Shown here piece by piece: positions 6,233 to 10,001 of a DNA stretch of 10,001 nucleotides (position 1 is the stretch's first letter; every line of letters starts with the position of its first letter). The DNA comes from JAIVJN01 sp036732565. Lineage in GTDB: Bacteria; Acidobacteriota; Vicinamibacteria; Vicinamibacterales; UBA2999. Below the pieces are notes generated by a model. It was given only the letters and a program-made list of their open reading frames with translations, was not told the origin of the DNA and did not search any database. The stretch is from assembly GCA_036732565.1 (NCBI GenBank), contig DAINCF010000257.1:1-10001 (forward strand), in the 5' to 3' direction. The translations under genes were made by a program, and so were the position numbers.

Positions 6233-6389
6233 CCACGAAGACACCAAGACACGAAGAATTCATTCCCAAGAAGAAGAATCTCTACTGAGCCGCAACGGCA
6301 ACAAGATACGAAGGCTTCTTTGGACGAGAGTTCTTGGGGCCTTCGTGCCTTGGTGGCTAGTTCCTTCGTGATCTTCGTGCCTTCGCGGC
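6193..6389. repeat. Inverted CACGAAG-type repeat bracket without cargo
   Basis: The left arm at 6193-6256 is built from loosely repeated (G)CCACGAAGGCACGAAG units. The right arm at 6341-6389 is the same motif reversed (CTTCGTGCC...TTCGTGCCTTCGCGGC). The reverse complement of the right arm matches the left over most of its length with a short gap. The 84-nt core between them has a smaller inverted pair (CCCAAGAA at 6265, TTCTTGGG at 6331) and no gene. The left arm includes the last 40 nt of the oxygenase gene; the right arm ends 16 nt from the stop of the nitrilase-type gene. Confidence 0.85.
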
Positions 6390-6405
6390 TTTCGTTCGTT
6401 CGTGT

Positions 6406-7242
6406 TCATCGAGTCGTCGTGGCCACCGTGATCCAGTCGGCATACAACTCGGGCCGACGATGTCTCAGGAACAGCTGGCGCGCGTGCGAGGACTCGGTCT
6501 TCGCGAGATCGATGTCGGCGTAGAGGATCTCGTCGGTCCCGCGGCCCGCGCGGGCGATGACCTCGCCGTTTGGGGCGCAGACGAACGACTCTCCGGCGAA
6601 CTCGAGGCAATCCTCCGCGCCAACGCGATTGCAGAGCGCGACGTAGTAGCCGTTCTGAAACGCGCCGACCCGCATCTCTCCTTCGTAGAGTCCCTCCGGC
6701 CACTCGTCCACCGCTCCGGCCTGCGGCACGATGACCAGATCCGCGCCGCCGACGGCCAATGCGCGCATGTACTCGGGGAAATGACGGTCGTAGCAGATGG
6801 CCACGCCGATTTTCCCAGCTCGTGTCTCGTACACCGGCGCGCCCGTGTCGCCCGGGGTGTAGTAGCCCTGTTCGTGGAAGCACGCATACTCGGTGATGTG
6901 CACCATGCGCGTCACGCCGAGCAGCGTGCCATCCGCGTCGATGACCGGGGACGAATCGAAGGTGCGGTCGCCGTCACGCTCGAAGAGATTCAGCACGACG
7001 ACGATGCCGAGCTCGCGGGCCTTGAGCCTGAACTCGGTGACCAGCGGACCGCTGACCGCCTCGGCGAGATCTCGAGCGTCGGCGCCAGCCGGCCGCTGCG
7101 GATGAAACCACTCGAACGCCAGCTCCGCGAAGCAGGCCACCTGCGCGCCGCCGCGAGCCGCCGCCTCCAGATTGGCGAGCCCGCGCGCGACGTTACCGGC
7201 CTTGTCACGCGTCGCGTGCTGTTGGATGAGCGCAATTCGCAT
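6406..7242 (-). CDS. Carbon-nitrogen hydrolase (nitrilase superfamily), catalytic Lys apparently replaced
   Basis: A 278-residue single-domain protein that aligns in order with beta-ureidopropionase and N-carbamoyl amidase enzymes: MRIALIQQHATRDK at the N-terminus, Glu40 in CFAELAF, the block LGVTRMVHITEYACFHEQGYYTPGDTG (108-134), the nucleophile Cys150 in VAICYDRHFPE, VPQAGA, then EGEMRVGAFQNGYYVALCNRVG. Such enzymes hydrolyse the amide bond of N-carbamoyl or simple amide substrates with a Glu-Lys-Cys triad. By alignment with the usual (Y/T)RKxHIP block the Lys position is Met113, so either a neighbour substitutes or the chemistry is changed. Glu40, Cys150 and the second-shell Glu187 are present. 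The start at 7242 is preceded by GGGCGG. The gene converges on the Rieske gene and diverges from the membrane-protein gene. Confidence 0.87.
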   Translation of the reverse strand: MRIALIQQHATRDKAGNVARGLANLEAAARGGAQVACFAELAFEWFHPQRPAGADARDLAEAVSGPLVTEFRLKARELGIVVVLNLFERDGDRTFDSSPVIDADGTLLGVTRMVHITEYACFHEQGYYTPGDTGAPVYETRAGKIGVAICYDRHFPEYMRALAVGGADLVIVPQAGAVDEWPEGLYEGEMRVGAFQNGYYVALCNRVGAEDCLEFAGESFVCAPNGEVIARAGRGTDEILYADIDLAKTESSHARQLFLRHRRPELYADWITVATTTR

Positions 7243-7331
7243 CCGCCCAGCTTACCGCGGCCACGGGGCAGGCGCGTCTAGTGGCGCGTATCAACAGGAT
7301 TACTACTGACAGCAGAATGCTCGGGGGGCAG

Positions 7332-7364
7332 ATTCCGGCCGTTCCTACGGAACGGCCCGGGAAT
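7332..7364. repeat. Long bulged hairpin in a divergent intergenic region
   Basis: GGCCGTTCC-TAC-GGAACGGCC (7337-7357) is a perfect 9-bp stem with a 3-nt loop. After a 2-nt bulge (CG) it is extended by ATTCC (7332-7336) pairing with GGAAT (7360-7364). It lies in the 201-bp gap between the divergent genes starting at 7242 and 7444, which holds no other gene I can support. It may be a dispersed REP-type unit or a regulatory stem. Confidence 0.6.
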
Positions 7365-7427
7365 GCTCTGGCGAGTACATGCCATAAGGGAAGGGAACGG
7401 AACCGGTCGCGGTGACGAATCTGGGAG

Positions 7428-7433
7428 GATAAT
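7428..7433 (+). promoter_or_regulatory. Possible -10 element (GATAAT)
   Basis: GATAAT matches TATAAT at five of six positions and lies 10 nt before the ATG at 7444, which would give a leader of only a few bases. No convincing -35 hexamer was seen. An overlapping GGGAGG (7423-7428) could instead be a distant ribosome-binding site. Weak evidence. Confidence 0.3.
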
Positions 7434-7443
7434 ACCCGGCTGT

Positions 7444-7800
7444 ATGGTCTCCACCACTCGTCTCGTCGGTATCGTCCTCATCCTGCTCGGGCTTCTCAGC
7501 TATCTCGGCACCGGCCGAACGAGCGTGACGGCGCTCATTCCGGCGATCTTCGGCGCCATCTTCGTCGTGCTCGCGCTGATTGCCCGCTCGGCCAACGCAC
7601 GAAAGCATGTCATGCATGTGGCTGTGGCCCTGGCACTGCTCGGTGTCATCGCCACGCTCGGACGCGTGCTGCCGGCGCTGGCCGATGGGCAGATCGGCAG
7701 ACCAGCGGTGCTCGCGCAGATCGCGATGGTGGTCGTGCTCGCGTTCTACGTCTGGATGGGCGTGCAATCGTTCATTGCCGCGCGACGGGCACGGCGCTGA
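7444..7800 (+). CDS. Small four-helix integral membrane protein, unknown function
   Basis: A 118-residue hydrophobic protein with four predicted membrane segments at about residues 6-22 (RLVGIVLILLGLLSYLG), 28-47 (VTALIPAIFGAIFVVLALIA), 55-76 (MHVAVALALLGVIATLGRVL) and 87-110 (AVLAQIAMVVVLAFYVWMGVQSF). A basic loop (RSANARKH, 48-55) and a basic tail (AARRARR) suggest both lie in the cytoplasm. It resembles widespread uncharacterised small membrane proteins with the TALIPAxFG motif; I cannot name a function. The ATG at 7444 was chosen because the hydrophobic profile starts there; the frame stays open upstream to 7363, but that extension is polar and overlaps a hairpin. It is convergent with the GcvT-like gene. 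Confidence 0.7.
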   Translation: MVSTTRLVGIVLILLGLLSYLGTGRTSVTALIPAIFGAIFVVLALIARSANARKHVMHVAVALALLGVIATLGRVLPALADGQIGRPAVLAQIAMVVVLAFYVWMGVQSFIAARRARR

Positions 7801-7806
7801 GGCGCG

Positions 7807-7850
7807 GGAGGCCTGGAGGCCTGGAGGCCTGCAGGCTTGGAGGACTTTGG
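7807..7850 (+). repeat. Short tandem 8-bp repeat (GCCTGGAG-type)
   Basis: GCCTGGAG at 7811-7818 and 7819-7826 is followed by degenerate copies GCCTGCAG (7827-7834), GCTTGGAG (7835-7842) and GACTTTGG. It lies immediately after the membrane-protein stop and before a double-hairpin repeat. Confidence 0.8.
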
Positions 7851-7867
7851 AGTGCGTTGCACGACTA

Positions 7868-7918
7868 CGTGGGGGCCGGCTTTCGCCGGCCCAGGTCCGC
7901 CTGAAGGCGGACCCCACG
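7868..7918. repeat. Double-hairpin (three-way junction) REP-like repeat
   Basis: Two perfect 8-bp hairpins sit side by side, separated by a single A: GGGCCGGC-TTTC-GCCGGCCC (7873-7892) and GGTCCGCC-TGAA-GGCGGACC (7894-7913). They are enclosed by a 5-bp outer stem CGTGG/CCACG (7868-7872 with 7914-7918). The whole could fold as a three-way junction on either strand. Its place between two convergent stops (7800 and 7935) suits a transcript-end structure, and the compact symmetric design suits a dispersed REP/BIME family. Confidence 0.85.
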
Positions 7919-7934
7919 CGCAATTCTGCAAGGT

Positions 7935-9134
7935 TCACGCCGGCGGCGTGGCCGTCTTGCGCGGCGGGTTGAAGAACGGGGTCTTCACCACGGTCGCGCT
8001 CACCTTGTGTCGCACGGCCTCCACGGTCATCTCCATTTTCAACGTTGTCCCGACCGCGAAGTGCGGCGCGTCGATCGTCGCGATCGCAATCAGCCGCTTC
8101 AGCGTCGACGACCAGGTCGTGGACGTGGCACGGCCGACTTGTCGATAGCCCTGGTACACCGGCACCGCCACACGAGACGTCGCGGCCGGCGCGGCGGGTG
8201 GCAATCGGACGGCGTCGTAGAGCGCCTCGACCTCGGTCCAGTCAACGGCCAGGCCGACGATCTGACGAGGCGAGCCACGGCGATGCTCGGCCACGAGCGC
8301 GCGGCGGCCGATGAACGGCCCCTTGTCCAGATCGACGAGGCGCGCCATCCCGAGCTCGAAGGGCGAGTACTGCTGCGCGGAAATCAGCGCCTTGCGGCTG
8401 CCGTGAAAGTCGACGTCGATGAGCAGCAGCCCGGCTTCGACGCGCGCGACGTCGAGCGCGAGCATGCCTGCGGCGTGCACGTCGAACGCGCGCCCGTCAT
8501 CGGCCAGCGCATCCCAGACGTCGATCGCCCGATCCCACGGCATCCAGATCTCGTACCCGAGGTCACCGGTGTACCCCGTGCGGGACACGTCCACGCGCAC
8601 ACCGGCGATGGTACCGGAGGCGGCGCGAAAGTACCGCAGCGTGTCGATCGGCACCGTCGACACCGCACGCAGAAGCCTCGCCGAGGTCGGGCCCTGCACG
8701 GCCAACGCCGCCACCTGCTCGCTGATGTCCTCGACCTGCACGTTCAGCCCGCGTGCGTTCTCGGTGAGCCACCGCAAGCTCGGATCGGCGGCGGTCCACC
8801 GATACGCGTGCTCCTCCACCCGCGTCACCGTGCCATCGTCGATCACCTTGCCGTCTTCGTCGCACCATGGCGTGTAGTAGACCTGGCCGATGGCCATCTT
8901 GCCGGCGTCGCGCGTGATGATGCGATTCACGAGCCGGGTGGCATCGGGTCCCGCAACCCGGTACTTGTAGAGCGGCGACACGTCGATCAACGCGCACGCG
9001 TTCCGGATGGCGTTGTACTCGTGCTCGTGATGGGTCTCGTACGCGCTCACCGCGTAGTAGCCGGACCAATCGCGGTAGTTCAGGCTCTCGCACAGCTCGT
9101 GCGTGCGCTCGTGAAATGCCGACGCTATAGGCAC
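7935..9134 (-). CDS. GcvT-like folate-dependent aminomethyl/methyl transferase
   Basis: A 399-residue protein with the two domains of the glycine-cleavage T family (GCV_T folate-binding domain, then the C-terminal barrel). Visible landmarks from the GTG start are CALIDVSPLYKYRVAGPDATRL (47-68), DEDGKVIDDGTVTR (92-105) with Asp99-Asp100 at the catalytic Asp position, LAVQGP, SRTGYTGDLGYEI (184-196), RVEAGLL (231-237) and GPFIGRRAL. The family moves one-carbon units from N-methyl, S-methyl or O-methyl donors or aminomethyl-lipoate to tetrahydrofolate. No H- or P-protein gene is nearby, so a demethylase-type role is more likely than glycine cleavage. The C-terminal tail (NPPRKTATPPA) is low-complexity. 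I chose GTG at 9134 over TTG at 9140 because the GTG is exactly 6 nt from a TATAAT on this strand, mirroring the divergent gene. Confidence 0.86.
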   Translation of the reverse strand: MPIASAFHERTHELCESLNYRDWSGYYAVSAYETHHEHEYNAIRNACALIDVSPLYKYRVAGPDATRLVNRIITRDAGKMAIGQVYYTPWCDEDGKVIDDGTVTRVEEHAYRWTAADPSLRWLTENARGLNVQVEDISEQVAALAVQGPTSARLLRAVSTVPIDTLRYFRAASGTIAGVRVDVSRTGYTGDLGYEIWMPWDRAIDVWDALADDGRAFDVHAAGMLALDVARVEAGLLLIDVDFHGSRKALISAQQYSPFELGMARLVDLDKGPFIGRRALVAEHRRGSPRQIVGLAVDWTEVEALYDAVRLPPAAPAATSRVAVPVYQGYRQVGRATSTTWSSTLKRLIAIATIDAPHFAVGTTLKMEMTVEAVRHKVSATVVKTPFFNPPRKTATPPA

Positions 9135-9168
9135 GGGCAAATTATAGTGGGCCTATAATCCGCCCGTG
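9132..9168. promoter_or_regulatory. Symmetric divergent promoter for two leaderless GTG-started genes
   Basis: CACGGGC (9132-9138) mirrors GCCCGTG (9162-9168), and ATTATAG (9141-9147) mirrors CTATAAT (9153-9159), about a 5-nt centre; only the two positions between each pair of arms fail to match. TATAAT occurs perfectly on the plus strand (9154-9159) and on the minus strand (9146-9141). Each is followed by exactly 6 nt and then GTG (9166 plus, 9134 minus). With normal -10 to +1 spacing transcription would begin at or next to the start codon. The -35 positions are poor on both strands. The palindrome could also serve as an operator. Confidence 0.75.
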
Positions 9169-10001
9169 CGGTATGACGTCATCATTGTCGGCGGGGGCCA
9201 CAACGGCCTCACCTGTGCCGCGTATCTGGCGCGCGCGGGACGGAAGGTGGTCGTGCTCGAACGCCGCCACGTCCTCGGCGGGGCCGCGGTTACCGAAGAG
9301 GTCTTCCCAGGGTTCAAGTTCTCCGTCTGTTCGTACGTCGTCTCGCTGCTGCGGCCAGAGATTATTCGGGAGCTCGACCTGCCTCGGCATGGCATGGAGC
9401 TGCTGCCGCTCGACGGCACGTTCACGCCGATGCCAAACGGCAACTATCTCTGGCGCGTGAACGATCACTACAAGACGCGACGCGAAATCGCCCGACATTC
9501 ACGCGTGGATGCGGAGGCATACGACGAGTACGGCAAGGCGATGATCGAGATGGGCCGCTTCGCCAAGCCCATCCTCGCCCTGATGCCTCCCGACCCCGCC
9601 AAGCTCACGCTCCGGGGCGCCCTGGATCTGATCGGTATCGGCAAGCGCTTCCGCGGCATGCGCGCACACGACCGCGTGAACCAGGTGCAGCTGCTGACGA
9701 TGAGCGCGGTCGATTTCCTCGATCAGTGGTTCGAAACCGACGTCCTGAAGGCGACCATGGCCGCGTCCGGCATCATCGGGACGTTTCTCGGCGTGCGCTC
9801 ACCGGGCACGGCCTACGTGCTGCTGCACCACTACATGGGCGAGATCGACGGATCCTTTCGCTCGTGGGGCCTGTCGCGCGGTGGCACCGGCGCCGTGTCC
9901 AACGCCATTGCCGCGGCCGCGCGTGAGCATGGGGCGGAGATTCGCACCGAGTCGCCGGTGGCGCGCATCGTGACGCGTGGTGGCCGGGCCACGGGCGTGG
10001 C
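9166..10001 (+). CDS. FAD-dependent oxidoreductase (PYROXD2/phytoene-desaturase-like), N-terminal part
   Basis: A continuous frame from GTG 9166 to the right edge (278 codons) with no stop. It begins VRYDVIIVGGGHNGLTCAAYLARAG, a Rossmann dinucleotide-binding motif (G9-x-G11-x-x-G14), continues KVVVLERRHVLGGAAVTEE with Glu32 at the ribose-binding position, and has FPGFKFSVCSYVVSLLRPEI as in PYROXD2-like proteins. GLSRGGTGAVSNAIAAAAREHGAEI (about 230-254) is the second conserved block of the carotenoid-desaturase/amine-oxidase fold. The product is probably a flavoprotein oxidising a C-N or C-C bond; the substrate is unknown. No ATG lies near the family start, and GTG follows a perfect TATAAT by 6 nt, so a leaderless GTG start is likely. 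Divergent from the GcvT-like gene with shared control sequence. Confidence 0.9.
   Translation, partial: MRYDVIIVGGGHNGLTCAAYLARAGRKVVVLERRHVLGGAAVTEEVFPGFKFSVCSYVVSLLRPEIIRELDLPRHGMELLPLDGTFTPMPNGNYLWRVNDHYKTRREIARHSRVDAEAYDEYGKAMIEMGRFAKPILALMPPDPAKLTLRGALDLIGIGKRFRGMRAHDRVNQVQLLTMSAVDFLDQWFETDVLKATMAASGIIGTFLGVRSPGTAYVLLHHYMGEIDGSFRSWGLSRGGTGAVSNAIAAAAREHGAEIRTESPVARIVTRGGRATGV

Noticed and set aside
6460..7281. A 273-codon plus-strand frame opposite the nitrilase homologue
   Set aside because: No family resemblance, and the opposite strand encodes a complete hydrolase fold.
9135..9140. TTG at 9140 as start of the GcvT-like gene
   Set aside because: It directly abuts the minus-strand TATAAT, too close for transcription to include it; the GTG at 9134 fits the spacing and the symmetry.
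8007..9158. A 383-codon plus-strand open frame opposite the GcvT-like gene
   Set aside because: It is antisense to a well-supported protein with recognisable motifs and has composition typical of a GC-rich shadow frame.

Overview
The window is GC-rich bacterial chromosome with short intergenic gaps. The gene content and the mix of dispersed intergenic repeats (heptamer tracts, CACGAAG-type repeats, double-hairpin REP-like units, a RAYT with its own palindromes) suggest an environmental soil or sediment bacterium, most likely Acidobacteriota of the Vicinamibacteria type. That placement rests on familiarity with such genomes and was not tested.

Layout: (1) 1-171, the start of a minus-strand sulfatase-type lipoprotein, cut by the window edge. 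(2) 205-768, a small four-helix-bundle (23S rRNA intervening-sequence-type) gene bracketed by inverted arrays of a 7-bp repeat. (3) 773-1492, a DUF2461 protein. (4) 1508-2680, a REP-associated tyrosine transposase (RAYT) with palindromes on both sides. (5) 2687-3001, a secreted tryptophan/tyrosine-rich repeat protein, minus strand. (6) 3132-3683, a GNAT acetyltransferase. (7) 3703-5043, an APC-family permease, minus strand. (8) 5051-6232, a Rieske oxygenase alpha subunit. (9) 6406-7242, a nitrilase-superfamily hydrolase, minus strand. (10) 7444-7800, a small membrane protein. (11) 7935-9134, a GcvT-like folate-dependent methyltransferase, minus strand. (12) 9166 to the end, a PYROXD2/phytoene-desaturase-like FAD oxidoreductase that starts at GTG and runs off the edge.

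From 2687 onward the genes alternate strand one by one, so there is no operon. Each of the four convergent junctions there holds a palindromic or inverted repeat, and the four repeats are of different families. The permease, Rieske oxygenase, nitrilase homologue, GcvT-like protein and FAD oxidoreductase could together handle an N-methylated or amine-type substrate (uptake, oxidative demethylation, transfer of one carbon to folate, amide hydrolysis), but this is inference from families and proximity only.

The most striking signal is at 9132-9168: a near-symmetric 37-bp palindrome that contains two perfect, opposed TATAAT boxes, each exactly 6 nt from a GTG start. It looks like a mirror-image divergent promoter making two leaderless mRNAs. 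Other points of interest are the two repeat-bracketed elements, a cargo-less inverted CACGAAG bracket that supplies the C-terminus of the Rieske protein, and a nitrilase homologue with Met where the catalytic Lys is expected.
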